Source: a virus. Taken from it: a DNA stretch of 49,599 nucleotides. Positions 13,245-20,674 of the stretch are shown here, one piece after another. Position 1 is the first letter of the stretch. Each line of letters begins with the position of its first letter. The notes below the pieces were generated by a model. The model did no database searches. It was not told the origin of the DNA and saw nothing but the letters and a program-made list of their open reading frames with translations. The position numbers were made by a program, and so were the translations under genes. The DNA lies in the IMG/VR virus record IMGVR_UViG_3300049432_000046, positions 1 through 49,599 of that record; one strand, given 5' to 3'.

Positions 13245-13736
13245 GTGGACAGGGAAGCGATCGGCCGCCGCATCCGCGCAGCTCGCGCGCTGGGCGTCCC
13301 ATCTGAGGCAGAACTTGCGCGGCGGAAGCGCCCGCAGCCCGGCCTCACGCACGATGATGTGGCCGACCGAATCGGGCTCGACGGCTACAGCGCGAAGACG
13401 ATCGGCAACATGGAGCGGGGCGACACGCCTGCCCTCAGGCCGGCGCTAACCGAGATCGCGAAAGCGTGCGGAATCGACCCGGCGTTCTTCGACCTGGACG
13501 TGGCGCATATCGGAGCCGACGGTGACGGCCGCGTCGATCAGCTCGAACAGCGGCTAGAGACGCTCGCGCAGGATCACGCGGAGCGTCTGGACCGTATCGA
13601 CGAGGTCATTCGACGGGACGTGGCCCCGCTGATGGGTCAGCGCGAACCCCAAAGAACGGCGCCAGCCGACGAACCCGCTCCAGTGCGGCCTGGAAAAACT
13701 CAGCGACGCCAGAGTGGTGGGCGGCGAGGAAAGTGA
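13245..13736 (+). CDS. Repressor-like Xre-family protein
   Basis: A 163-residue protein. Residues about 5-85 form an extended Xre-type HTH: a first helix with GRRIRAARALGVPSEAELARR, then LTHDDVADRIGLDGYSAKTIGNMERG, then a closing helix. A coiled-coil-prone segment follows (about 95-125, DQLEQRLETLAQDHAERLDRIDEV), probably for dimerisation, and the basic tail is disordered. No LexA-like protease domain is seen, so induction would not be by self-cleavage. It is the likely lysogeny repressor by position opposite the Cro-like gene. A frame from ATG 13227 would add six residues; neither start has a ribosome site. The last 131 bases overlap a gene on the other strand. Confidence 0.82.
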   Translation: MDREAIGRRIRAARALGVPSEAELARRKRPQPGLTHDDVADRIGLDGYSAKTIGNMERGDTPALRPALTEIAKACGIDPAFFDLDVAHIGADGDGRVDQLEQRLETLAQDHAERLDRIDEVIRRDVAPLMGQREPQRTAPADEPAPVRPGKTQRRQSGGRRGK

Positions 13737-13884
13737 TGTCCGCCCGGTTCTCCGCGAACCAATCGAGGGACGAGCGTAGGACCCGCTGCTCCACCTTTCG
13801 GACCTCCTGCTCGTCCACGTCCCGAGTCTGCCTAGCGCCCGACACAAGCGCCAGCCGCGTGGACGAAATGACTGCTCCTGGCAT
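13606..13884 (-). CDS. Hypothetical protein antisense to the repressor 3' end
   Basis: A 92-residue protein with natural composition (EQEVRKVEQRVLRSSLDWFAENRADITFLAAHH), in contrast to the Ser/Arg-rich opposite frame. The ATG at 13884 has a good ribosome site (GGGAGG, six bases spacing). It overlaps the repressor gene tail to tail by 131 bases, so its transcript would be antisense to the repressor message. Function unknown. Confidence 0.55.
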   Translation of the reverse strand: MPGAVISSTRLALVSGARQTRDVDEQEVRKVEQRVLRSSLDWFAENRADITFLAAHHSGVAEFFQAALERVRRLAPFFGVRADPSAGPRPVE

Positions 13885-13960
13885 TCCCTGCCTCCCTGGC
13901 GTTCCTCGCACCCGACAAGCGTCCCGATGGTCCGCCGCCCGGCGCGCTGGCGAAGACGAA

Positions 13961-13989
13961 ACCGTAGTGGCCTCTTTCACAATTCGCAA
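13961..13989 (-). promoter_or_regulatory. Candidate promoter for the 13606-13884 gene
   Basis: On the minus strand TTGCGA (13989-13984), a 17-base spacer and TACGGT (13966-13961) lie about 80 bases upstream of the ATG at 13884, in one of the few locally AT-rich patches of the genome. Confidence 0.4.
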
Positions 13990-14129
13990 ATCCCAGCAGT
14001 CCGTCACGGCGCGGAGGCACAAACGGTCCCACGGCCGGGGGAATACCTCGAACCCGTTCTGGCCAGTCAGCCTGGTTGAACGGGTGGGAACTGACGCGGG
14101 CGGCACCTTTAGGGGGCGGTGAGCGCGCC

Positions 14130-14567
14130 GTGAGCGCCCAACTCGAACCTGAGCTACTAGCCGACGGCGCGCTCCTGGTCCCGGTCACCCAGCAGGATGG
14201 CACGCAGACGATGGTCCGCCTCGAGCCCGGCGAGCAGGAGCACGCAGCGTGGCTCGGCTACATGCAGCGCCAGCGCCAGGGTGGCCCGCCTCCCGTCGCT
14301 TCAACGGACCGGGCATGGTGGGCGCCACGCGACGTGGGGATGCCGCTCAGCCGGAAGATATCCATTGGCCTCGGTGTCCTCTCGTTCATCATCGCCGGCC
14401 TCTGGTACGCCGGGTCTCTTGACGAGCCGCTGTCGCATGTCGGGCTGAACAAGAACACCTGCGGCCAGAACGCCTTCGGGGCGACGTTCTGCGGTGACGA
14501 CCTTCGCGACTACTGCGAGCGCTTCGAGATCAGGAACAGCGAGGCCTGCGATGACGTACGGCCCTAG
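14130..14567 (+). CDS. Single-span membrane protein with a cysteine-rich tail
   Basis: A 145-residue protein. The N-terminal 75 residues are soluble and Gln/Glu-rich, a transmembrane helix lies at about 78-98 (ISIGLGVLSFIIAGLWYAGSL), and the C-terminal 45 residues contain four cysteines (CGQN, FCGDDL, YC, AC) likely to form two disulfides outside the cell. It is read with the repressor strand and ends at a terminator, as expected of a gene expressed in the lysogen. Superinfection exclusion is a reasonable guess. GTG 14130 follows a GGGGGCGG-type ribosome site; an upstream TTG at 14076 is possible. Confidence 0.75.
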   Translation: MSAQLEPELLADGALLVPVTQQDGTQTMVRLEPGEQEHAAWLGYMQRQRQGGPPPVASTDRAWWAPRDVGMPLSRKISIGLGVLSFIIAGLWYAGSLDEPLSHVGLNKNTCGQNAFGATFCGDDLRDYCERFEIRNSEACDDVRP

Positions 14568-14577
14568 ACGCGCGAAA

Positions 14578-14610
14578 GGCCCCCGACCCGCCGAAGCGGG
14601 GCCGAGGGCC
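14578..14610. terminator. Terminator between convergent membrane-protein and lysin genes
   Basis: An inner stem CCCGC/GCGGG with a CGAA tetraloop is flanked by an outer GGCCC/GGGCC stem with an internal loop. It lies between two genes that converge here (stops at 14567 on plus and 14668 on minus) and could serve both. No U tract, as is common in high-GC actinobacteria. Confidence 0.65.
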
Positions 14611-14667
14611 GGGGTACCTATTCGCGCCTGGCCGGAGAGAGGTGGCCAAGCTGTGTGCTGCGGGCGG

Positions 14668-15693
14668 CTACCGGCGGGCGATCTTCCCGCGCTTGCCGGG
14701 AGCGCCGACGGTGCAGCGGTACCCGCCGCGGTGGAGGCTCGCGCGGAGCGCCTTCGCTCGAGCGGCCTGCCCCTTCGGCAGCCGGCCGACGGGCTTGAGG
14801 TGGTGCGCCCGGTGGTAGCTCGCGGAGTGCCGGCGGATCGTGTTCAGCTCCGTGCATTTCGCGCGCGCCGTCTTCGAGATCGGCTGCGGCGCCGCCCCGG
14901 AGTCGGTGAGTTGGCGTTGGAGCACGTCGAACGGGAACGTGGGTGCCACGTCGGTGTGGTTGTTGAGGCATTCGAGGTGGTTGTGGTCGGTGTAGCCCGG
15001 CGGGAAGTTGCAGCCGACGGGGTCCACGAACCTGAGCGGGATGCCGTTCGCGCGCATCGTGTCGCGCATGAGCGCGGCGAGGGTGCCGTGCTGGAAGATG
15101 CCCGCCTTCAGCCAGTCGTCGCGGGAGAGGTTGTAGCCCGTGGTGACCAGCTCGATCGAGATGGCGTACGAGTTCGCGCCGAGCTGCGTCCACGGCTTCT
15201 CCGAGATTGGGACGGCCTGGATGCAGTCCTTACCGTCGAGCGACATGATGAACGTCGCGTTCGCGGCGCGGGTGCGGGCGAAGTAGTCGAGGATCGACCG
15301 CGGCGTGCCGTTGCCCGCCGTGTAGTGGAGGATCCATTCGGTCGGCTTGATCCCGTTGCGCGACGAGTAGAGGTGGTCGGAGAAGTCCTTGCGGCACGAG
15401 TAGGTCTGCGCGCCGGCGGGCGGGATCGGCGCGACGAGCGCCAGTTCGTTGCCGATGTTGCCGAGCACGGTGGCGGGGGAGGGCGAGCCCTTCAGTGGCC
15501 CTTCGGTGTTGAGGTCGCCCTGTGGGGCCTGCGAGACGATCGGCACGGTGATCGTCACGCGGTCGGGGCGGCCGTCGCCGTCGTCGTCGAGCAGGGCGAT
15601 GCCGAGCCCGAGCGTCGGGAGCAGGCAGGCGAGGACGACGAGCGCGGTCTTGCTCGTCAGGGCAGCGAGAAGCGCCCTCAGGCGGGGTGGCAT
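14668..15693 (-). CDS. Endolysin: N-acetylmuramoyl-L-alanine amidase with N-terminal membrane signal
   Basis: A 341-residue protein. Residues about 12-35 form a hydrophobic helix after a basic N terminus, a signal-anchor or signal-peptide type start, followed by a Ca-loop-like DDDGDGRPD. The Amidase_2 domain spans about 95-260: ILHYTAG with H123, a strand with SIELV, TDHNHLEC (H237, H239) and NNHTDVAP (H246, D248), giving the zinc ligands. The C-terminal 75 residues are basic with a repeat-like helical pair and two cysteines and may bind the wall. The N-terminal helix suggests host-exported lysin activated on membrane depolarisation. A few bases downstream is the shared terminator. Confidence 0.88.
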   Translation of the reverse strand: MPPRLRALLAALTSKTALVVLACLLPTLGLGIALLDDDGDGRPDRVTITVPIVSQAPQGDLNTEGPLKGSPSPATVLGNIGNELALVAPIPPAGAQTYSCRKDFSDHLYSSRNGIKPTEWILHYTAGNGTPRSILDYFARTRAANATFIMSLDGKDCIQAVPISEKPWTQLGANSYAISIELVTTGYNLSRDDWLKAGIFQHGTLAALMRDTMRANGIPLRFVDPVGCNFPPGYTDHNHLECLNNHTDVAPTFPFDVLQRQLTDSGAAPQPISKTARAKCTELNTIRRHSASYHRAHHLKPVGRLPKGQAARAKALRASLHRGGYRCTVGAPGKRGKIARR

Positions 15694-15747
15694 GTGTCTC
15701 TCCTATTCCGCCGACCCGAACGGTCGACTAGAGGTTCAGCGTTGGGG

Positions 15748-16146
15748 CTACTTGGCGAACAGCGCGGCGAACAGCGCGGCGGCGGCGATCGTGAGCGACG
15801 GCGCCTGGTTCCAGAGCCACGCCTTCAGGTCTCGTTTGCCGCCTTCGATCGCGGTCAGGCGCCGCTCGACTTCGATCGCGACGGCGACCTTGTCTTCGGT
15901 CTCGTTCAGGCGCCGCTCGTGCGAGCTGATGAACGTCTCGGCGGCGATCACGCGCGTGTCGATGCCGTCGACGGTGGTCTCGAGCGCGTCGACGCGGGAG
16001 AGCCGCTGGTTGATCGCGCGCAGCTCGGCGCCGATCGTGCGGAGCTCTGCGCTGAGCAGCTTCTCGAAGCCCTGGAAGGCGCGGTCGATCGCGGTGTCCA
16101 TTTGTTCGTGGTCGACGGGGGGGCCGTCGCGTGCGGGTTCGGGCAT
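15748..16146 (-). CDS. Coiled-coil protein with C-terminal membrane anchor (holin or spanin-like candidate)
   Basis: A 132-residue protein from ATG 16146, which has a GGAGAG ribosome site. A long coiled coil (about 15-105, with many hydrophobic/charged heptads such as LRTIGAELRAINQRLSRVDALE) ends in one transmembrane helix at the very C terminus (PSLTIAAAALFAALFAK). It lies next to the lysin, so a holin or holin regulator is likely. The tail-anchored layout recalls the phage haemolysin XhlA type. Confidence 0.7.
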   Translation of the reverse strand: MPEPARDGPPVDHEQMDTAIDRAFQGFEKLLSAELRTIGAELRAINQRLSRVDALETTVDGIDTRVIAAETFISSHERRLNETEDKVAVAIEVERRLTAIEGGKRDLKAWLWNQAPSLTIAAAALFAALFAK

Positions 16147-16313
16147 GGGCGTGTCTCTCCGAGTTGGTGGGTCGGCCGCGATGCTCAGCGCTCGGTGAGT
16201 TCGTGGGTGCTCGTGACGACCGTCGTCGGTCATTCCGGCACCGCGCCCTCGGCTGTGGTTTCCACGGGTCGCTCCCGTGTGGCATGGCGGCAGGTTTCGT
16301 CTGTCGCTGTGGA

Positions 16314-16346
16314 GGCCGGCGGCGGGTGTAGAGCCCGCCGCTGGCC
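16314..16346 (-). terminator. Terminator after the 16366-16797 gene
   Basis: A near-perfect 13-base-pair stem (GGCCGGCGGCGGG with its complement, one G-T pair) with a seven-base loop begins 20 bases beyond the stop codon of the minus-strand gene. The 150 bases between it and the next gene (start 16146) hold no convincing frame. Confidence 0.7.
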
Positions 16347-16365
16347 GCTGTCTGCTGCGAAGTGC

Positions 16366-16797
16366 TCAGCCCCCGAACGCGATCACCACGACCGCGACGA
16401 CTCCGAGGAATGCCACGACCACCGCCGCGAGCGCGATCGCCTGTCCGGTCGTGATCTCCTGCCGCCGCGTCGTCTCAGCCACGGCCGTCTCCTGCCCCGC
16501 CATCCGCAGGCCCGCGTCTTCGAGCAGCTTCAGGCGGGTGGCGAGAGCGCTCATGGCCGTCTCGACCTCACGGCGGGACGGGAGGTTCTTGTCGCGGTCG
16601 TCCATCGCGCCGCGCCACTCGTTTGCGTTCTCCCGCCACTTCTCAGCGTTCGCCTCGGCCTTCGTGATCGCCTTGTCCGACGACTCCAAGGCAGCCGCCA
16701 CGGCCTTCTCCTGGGCGAGCAGCGCGGCCTGGAGCGCCTTCTCTTTCTCGGCGAACATGGTGTCCACGTAGTCGCGGAGATCTACGCCTTCGGCCAT
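16366..16797 (-). CDS. Coiled-coil protein with C-terminal membrane anchor (second lysis candidate)
   Basis: A 143-residue protein from ATG 16797 (AGAGGA ribosome site). Residues about 10-110 are a charged coiled coil (FAEKEKALQAALLAQEKAVAA...) and the last 25 residues form one transmembrane helix (AIALAAVVVAFLGVVAVVVIAFG). It has the same architecture as the 15748-16146 product but little visible sequence identity. Together they may form a holin and a partner. Separate transcription is suggested by the terminator after it. Confidence 0.72.
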   Translation of the reverse strand: MAEGVDLRDYVDTMFAEKEKALQAALLAQEKAVAAALESSDKAITKAEANAEKWRENANEWRGAMDDRDKNLPSRREVETAMSALATRLKLLEDAGLRMAGQETAVAETTRRQEITTGQAIALAAVVVAFLGVVAVVVIAFGG

Positions 16798-16819
16798 CGG
16801 TGCTGTCCTCTCGCTGGCG

Positions 16820-16832
16820 TACGGTCGGTCGC
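16820..16832 (+). promoter_or_regulatory. -10 box for the secreted HExxH gene (leaderless)
   Basis: TACGGT at 16820-16825 is followed by seven bases and the GTG at 16833. This repeats the arrangement at 13245 and 43005. Only 35 bases separate this start from the divergent gene start at 16797, so the -35 region would lie inside that gene's leader. Confidence 0.45.
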
Positions 16833-17414
16833 GTGAAGCGGTGCGCGTTGCTGGCCGTGGTGGTGGTGCTCTTGGGGGCCGGGCCGGTGGAGGCGGTGAC
16901 GCTGGTGACACCGGACGGCGAGGTCGCGCAGCCGTACCAGCGGTGGGCGAACCGGGCGAAGGTGCCGACACCGCAAGGCGTGGTCACTGTCTATCCAGAG
17001 CGGTGCCCAACCGGGCCGCGGGTCTGCTATTACCGCGACGGTCGGCGCATGTACCTAGATTCCGCTGTGGAGGCCGTGACGGGCGGCAACAAGGACCAGC
17101 GGCTCTCGGTGCGCCTCAGCTTCTTTCACGAGCTGTTCCACGACTTCGACGAGGCCGGGCCACTCACCGACGCCGACCGGGCGGAGTTCATGAGGATCAT
17201 GCGTCTGCGTGGCCCGTGGCGGCAGGATGATCACGACGCCTCACCTAACGAAGCCTTCGCTGATGGTGCGGCGGCGTGTGCGAAACGGGATCGCGTGCGG
17301 ACGTTCGAAACGTCCATAGCCTTCAGCGGCAGCTACCAGCCGACGGCTCGGCAACACCAAGCCGTTTGCGCGCTGATCAGACGCGCCGGCCATTGGATCA
17401 TGTGGCGCCGCTAG
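16833..17414 (+). CDS. Secreted HExxH zinc-metallopeptidase-like protein
   Basis: A 193-residue protein with a classical signal peptide (MKRC, a hydrophobic core, cleavage likely after VEA at about 21). The mature part has FFHELFHDF, an HExxH zinc motif (H99, E100, H103), and NEAFAD 36 residues later, whose E140 is a good third zinc ligand (gluzincin-like arrangement). Paired cysteines (C58/C65 and C149/C179) suggest disulfides. It is read against the late genes, between the last fibre gene (stops overlap at 17411-17414) and the lysis genes, with its own leaderless-type promoter. This is typical of a lysogenic-conversion (moron) gene. Substrate unknown. Confidence 0.78.
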   Translation: MKRCALLAVVVVLLGAGPVEAVTLVTPDGEVAQPYQRWANRAKVPTPQGVVTVYPERCPTGPRVCYYRDGRRMYLDSAVEAVTGGNKDQRLSVRLSFFHELFHDFDEAGPLTDADRAEFMRIMRLRGPWRQDDHDASPNEAFADGAAACAKRDRVRTFETSIAFSGSYQPTARQHQAVCALIRRAGHWIMWRR

Positions 17415-18229
17415 GCCCCGACGTACTCGGCCTCGAAGTGGTTGGCCGCAGGTGTGGTATTGATAGCCACGCTCCCGCCTTGATCGTGCGTTATGACGAT
17501 CTTCGCTGTGTCGGTCGTCCCGTTGAATGGGAGCAGAGTGGAGCCGACGGAGACAGGGCCGGCCCCCGCTGCGGCGGCTTGATAGAAGGCCGAGCCAATC
17601 GGGTCGAGGCTGGAGTGGTCGCACTGGGAAAGCAGGAACTTGTCCACCGACAGTTCTCCAGGGAATAACGCCACCCCCCACGACACCCGATAGGTGCCCG
17701 CCACGGTGGGCAGGAAGATGCCCGTAGTCGTGTTGTACCAACCGTTCGGGTCTGTCTCCGTGTTGAATATGACCGTGGCCCCGGTCGCGTAGCTCGCGGC
17801 CGACGAGCGGTAGGCGCGGAAGTAGGGCGAGGCGCCGATGCCCTTCTGGCTCACCCCGTTCGGGAAGTCCACCACGCCCGTGTTGTGGTCGAACGTGAGT
17901 CCCGTCTTCTTCGCCGCGAGCGCGTCCGTGACGGACTTCAGCGACGTGACGCCCGCTGTCGTCTGGAGCCGAGAGTTCTTCAAGTTCGCGCCCGCAGACG
18001 TGTCCTTCAAACCGAGCGGCCCCAACCCCCCAGCCGAACTGACAAGGATGCCGCCATTCGTGACGAACAGATCGCCGTCGGTGGTCAGCGACGAACCGAG
18101 CACCACCGGCGCGTCCATCATCGCCTCGATCGAGTCGGCCAGCGCCTTCAGATGTGCAGGAACATCCGCCGCCGAAGTGTCACCCGGATAGGCCAGCCCT
18201 CGTGAAGTCGTGCCCGCAGTCGTCGCCAT
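17411..18229 (-). CDS. Tail fibre / receptor-binding protein with C1q-like C-terminal domain
   Basis: A 272-residue protein, last gene of the tail module. The N-terminal 40 residues (ending AHLKALADSIEAMM) are the short helical segment usual for baseplate attachment, the middle is repetitive and beta-rich, and residues about 130-272 resemble a C1q/TNF-type jelly roll (SPYFRAYRSSAASY, TGIFLPTVAGTYRVSW). Such domains trimerise and bind receptors at fibre tips. No separate fibre-assembly chaperone is seen. Confidence 0.82.
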   Translation of the reverse strand: MATTAGTTSRGLAYPGDTSAADVPAHLKALADSIEAMMDAPVVLGSSLTTDGDLFVTNGGILVSSAGGLGPLGLKDTSAGANLKNSRLQTTAGVTSLKSVTDALAAKKTGLTFDHNTGVVDFPNGVSQKGIGASPYFRAYRSSAASYATGATVIFNTETDPNGWYNTTTGIFLPTVAGTYRVSWGVALFPGELSVDKFLLSQCDHSSLDPIGSAFYQAAAAGAGPVSVGSTLLPFNGTTDTAKIVITHDQGGSVAINTTPAANHFEAEYVGA

Positions 18230-18243
18230 GCCTCAAGTCCTCT

Positions 18244-18882
18244 CTAGGTCACCGACGGATCGGCGCGCAACTCGTCGTAATCGGTGAACTCGGCCTTCAC
18301 GTCCGCGTAATCCACGTGGGTCGACTTCAACGTCGCGTAGTCCCCGCCGACCACCGTCGTGTAGGTGAGCGTGATGCCGGCGGGCTTTTGCTCACGAATG
18401 GCGGCCTCCACGATCGCCGTGTCAGCAGTCTCGGAAACGAGCGTCGCGACGCCCAGCTTGTACGCGCCGCCCTGCCGCTCATTCAGGTACACCGTCGCCG
18501 TCGCGCCCGTCCCATCCGGACCCGTCAAGTGCTGCCTCGCGGCTCCCTGGATAGCGGCCACGGTGCCACGCTTGAAGCCGTCCGTCTCCTTGATCCTGAG
18601 CCGCTGCCCAGCCTCATCGAGATTCGGGGGCAACACGACCCCGACGAACTGCGCGAGCCACGGCAACCAAGCCGCGGGGCAGTTGTCCGGGTCGAAGATG
18701 ACCGTCCACCCCGGCGAGCCGTCCTCACCATCCAACACCACGTCCGCGATCGGGTCGAGCGGGGCACAGAGCGCGGCGCAGAAGTACGCACCCGCCCAGC
18801 CGTTGTCCTCGTCGAGCACCATCAGCGGGCCCATCGAGTCGTACAGCCTCTGCGCGGTCCGGCTCAGCGTCGGCTGGGCCAT
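18244..18882 (-). CDS. Baseplate protein, P2 gpI-like
   Basis: A 212-residue protein placed directly after the gpJ-like gene, the P2 order J-I. The start (TAQRLYDSMGPL...), the segment PAAWLPWLAQFVGV, and KETDGFKRGTVAAIQGAARQHLTG fit the gpI-type pattern, which joins the baseplate wedge to the fibre. Its ATG overlaps the gpJ stop by one base. Confidence 0.82.
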   Translation of the reverse strand: MAQPTLSRTAQRLYDSMGPLMVLDEDNGWAGAYFCAALCAPLDPIADVVLDGEDGSPGWTVIFDPDNCPAAWLPWLAQFVGVVLPPNLDEAGQRLRIKETDGFKRGTVAAIQGAARQHLTGPDGTGATATVYLNERQGGAYKLGVATLVSETADTAIVEAAIREQKPAGITLTYTTVVGGDYATLKSTHVDYADVKAEFTDYDELRADPSVT

Positions 18883-20051
18883 CAGGAGACCGTCACCGCG
18901 ATGCCGGCGCCCGGCGTCGGCAACCCCACCGGGTGCGCGTTATCGACCGGCAGCGTGTAGTCGGCGGCCGACAGCGCGCCGCCCTGCAACCCGAGCGTCA
19001 ACGCCGTGACCGACTTCACGCCCTCCACCGAATACAGCGCGTCGTAGGCGCGGCCGAGGCGGACCTTCGTCTCGAGCTCCCATGCGCGTTCCTCACCGAA
19101 CGTCGGCTGCCCGTGCAACGACGGGTCCGTCAACGCCTGGAGCGCAGCCGTAGCGGCAGCATCGACATCGGCCGAGAGGAACCCGTCCCACATCGTCACC
19201 GTGGCGTGAATCTCGACGGCCGTGTACTTCGCGTCCGCGACGTTCACCACGAAGTTCACCTCGCGCATCGCCTGCAACAACGTGTCGAGGTCCGTCTTGT
19301 CGCCGGCCGACAGGGCGGTGCCGTCGTCCTGTCGGCCGATCACGGTCACCATCCGGTCGTTGTTCGACGTGCCGTCCGAGGGGTTGTAACCGTCGAGGGT
19401 GATCGCCGAGTCGACGGCGGCGATCCGCTTCGCGAGCTGCGAGAAGTCGCGTGGCAGGATCGGCCGCGGCGCCTGCAACCGTAGCTCCTGGGTGAGGCGC
19501 TCGAGGTACACCTCGTCGTCCTCCGCGTCAGACCCGCCGGACGTAGCCGCGTCGAGCGTGACCGTGTCGACGAACGCGAGCGAATCGACCCGCTCGACCG
19601 TCCCGGACAGGTCATTCCCCGCCTCGCCCGCCTCGACCGCTATCACCGGCACCCCGGCCTCCGTGCCGGCCGCGGCCAGCGTCACGGCCTGGGTTGTCTG
19701 GAACGCCACCAGCTGGTCGTCGAGACCTGTCAACGCGATCGTGAAGCCCGCGTCGACGGTGCCGCCCACCGTGGCGGAAGCGGCGATCGTGATCGTGGAG
19801 GATGCAGCGACAGCCTCGATCGGCGGGACGCCATGTAGAAACGCGCCGGCGTAGCGGTAGATGGACGTGTCGACATCGGCAGCGGTCTCCGCCACCTGCG
19901 CCGTGATCGACGCGAACCCGAGCCCCACGTTCGTGTCGGCCTGCGGGTCCGAGGGCAGCCAGCCGGGGAACGCGGCCTGCATCTGCTCGACGAAGATCGC
20001 GAAGTGGTCCTCGGGATCGACCGTGATCGGGTCGGTGATCGGTGTCGCCAC
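18882..20051 (-). CDS. Baseplate wedge protein, gpJ-like
   Basis: A 389-residue protein with the baseplate-J pattern: an N-terminal region, a beta domain (about 85-160), and the conserved stretch GGSDAEDDEVYLERLTQELR (about 174-193). It forms the wedge ring around the hub in contractile tails. It lies between gp25-like and gpI-like genes, in canonical order. Confidence 0.9.
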   Translation of the reverse strand: MATPITDPITVDPEDHFAIFVEQMQAAFPGWLPSDPQADTNVGLGFASITAQVAETAADVDTSIYRYAGAFLHGVPPIEAVAASSTITIAASATVGGTVDAGFTIALTGLDDQLVAFQTTQAVTLAAAGTEAGVPVIAVEAGEAGNDLSGTVERVDSLAFVDTVTLDAATSGGSDAEDDEVYLERLTQELRLQAPRPILPRDFSQLAKRIAAVDSAITLDGYNPSDGTSNNDRMVTVIGRQDDGTALSAGDKTDLDTLLQAMREVNFVVNVADAKYTAVEIHATVTMWDGFLSADVDAAATAALQALTDPSLHGQPTFGEERAWELETKVRLGRAYDALYSVEGVKSVTALTLGLQGGALSAADYTLPVDNAHPVGLPTPGAGIAVTVS

Positions 20052-20052
20052 C

Positions 20053-20388
20053 TCAGTCCTCCGAGACGTAGATGTTCAGGCGGCCGAGCGTCGGCTCGAG
20101 CGCGTCCGGGTTGTTCTGCACGAGCAGCGCCCCGCGCGCCTCCCACGCCTCGATCAGCGCCACCAAGCCGTCGGGGGAGATCGGCGACGGCAGCCCGTCC
20201 TGCGACTGCATCTCGCGGAACGCCAGGTCAGGCGAGCCGAACCGGGGGTGGAAGTCAAGCTCGCCCGGCCGCGTGCGCAGGACGACCTCGACGCACTCCG
20301 CGACGTCGTCCACGGAGTCCTGCTCGACGGTCGCGAGGTGGCCCGTGTTCGCGAGTCGCAGCGGCCACGAAAGGTGCGGGGTCGCCAT
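20053..20388 (-). CDS. Baseplate protein, gpW/gp25-like
   Basis: A 111-residue protein with the lysozyme-like gp25 pattern (a strand with V..VLRTRPGELDFHPRFGSP, then DLAF). In P2 and T4 this protein locks sheath to baseplate. It starts inside the stop of the previous gene (TGATG at 20388). Confidence 0.9.
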   Translation of the reverse strand: MATPHLSWPLRLANTGHLATVEQDSVDDVAECVEVVLRTRPGELDFHPRFGSPDLAFREMQSQDGLPSPISPDGLVALIEAWEARGALLVQNNPDALEPTLGRLNIYVSED

Positions 20389-20657
20389 CAGGCCGGGTCC
20401 CACGCGACGATCACCGGGTCGCGCTCGTCGTTGAAGCCGACCCACGCCTCGTCGCCGACAGCGATGTCGGTGGCGCCTCGAGGCATGAACAGCACGCCCG
20501 CGTACTCGTGTCGGCCCGAGTAGCCGGGAACGATCACGCGCGCCCTCGTGCCAGACACGTCGAGGACGTGCGCCTTGTAGAGGGCGGGAGTGTGGGCCGG
20601 GTCGCCGGAGCGTTCATGGATGTCGCGGCCGAGGACCGCGGAGCTTCTGGTGGCCAT
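20388..20657 (-). CDS. Baseplate spike-base protein, OB-fold (gpV/gp5 N-terminal type)
   Basis: An 89-residue, beta-rich protein (KAHVLDVSGTRARVIVPGY, GDEAWVGFNDERDPVIVAW) that reads like the OB domain at the base of gpV/gp5 tail spikes. It lacks the long beta-helix spike, so the spike tip must be short or supplied by another protein. AGGGGG ribosome site before ATG 20657. Confidence 0.75.
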   Translation of the reverse strand: MATRSSAVLGRDIHERSGDPAHTPALYKAHVLDVSGTRARVIVPGYSGRHEYAGVLFMPRGATDIAVGDEAWVGFNDERDPVIVAWDPA

Positions 20658-20674
20658 TCGGTCCCCCTTCCGGG

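Noticed and set aside
13733-14122. A plus-strand frame directly after the repressor, starting inside its stop
   Set aside because: Ser/Arg/Thr-rich product typical of a shadow; the minus-strand frame here looks natural and has a ribosome site.
14494-16836. A 780-codon open frame on the plus strand opposite the lysis genes
   Set aside because: Its product is Arg/Gly/Val-rich without domains. It is the antisense shadow of the amidase and coiled-coil genes, a usual artefact at high GC.
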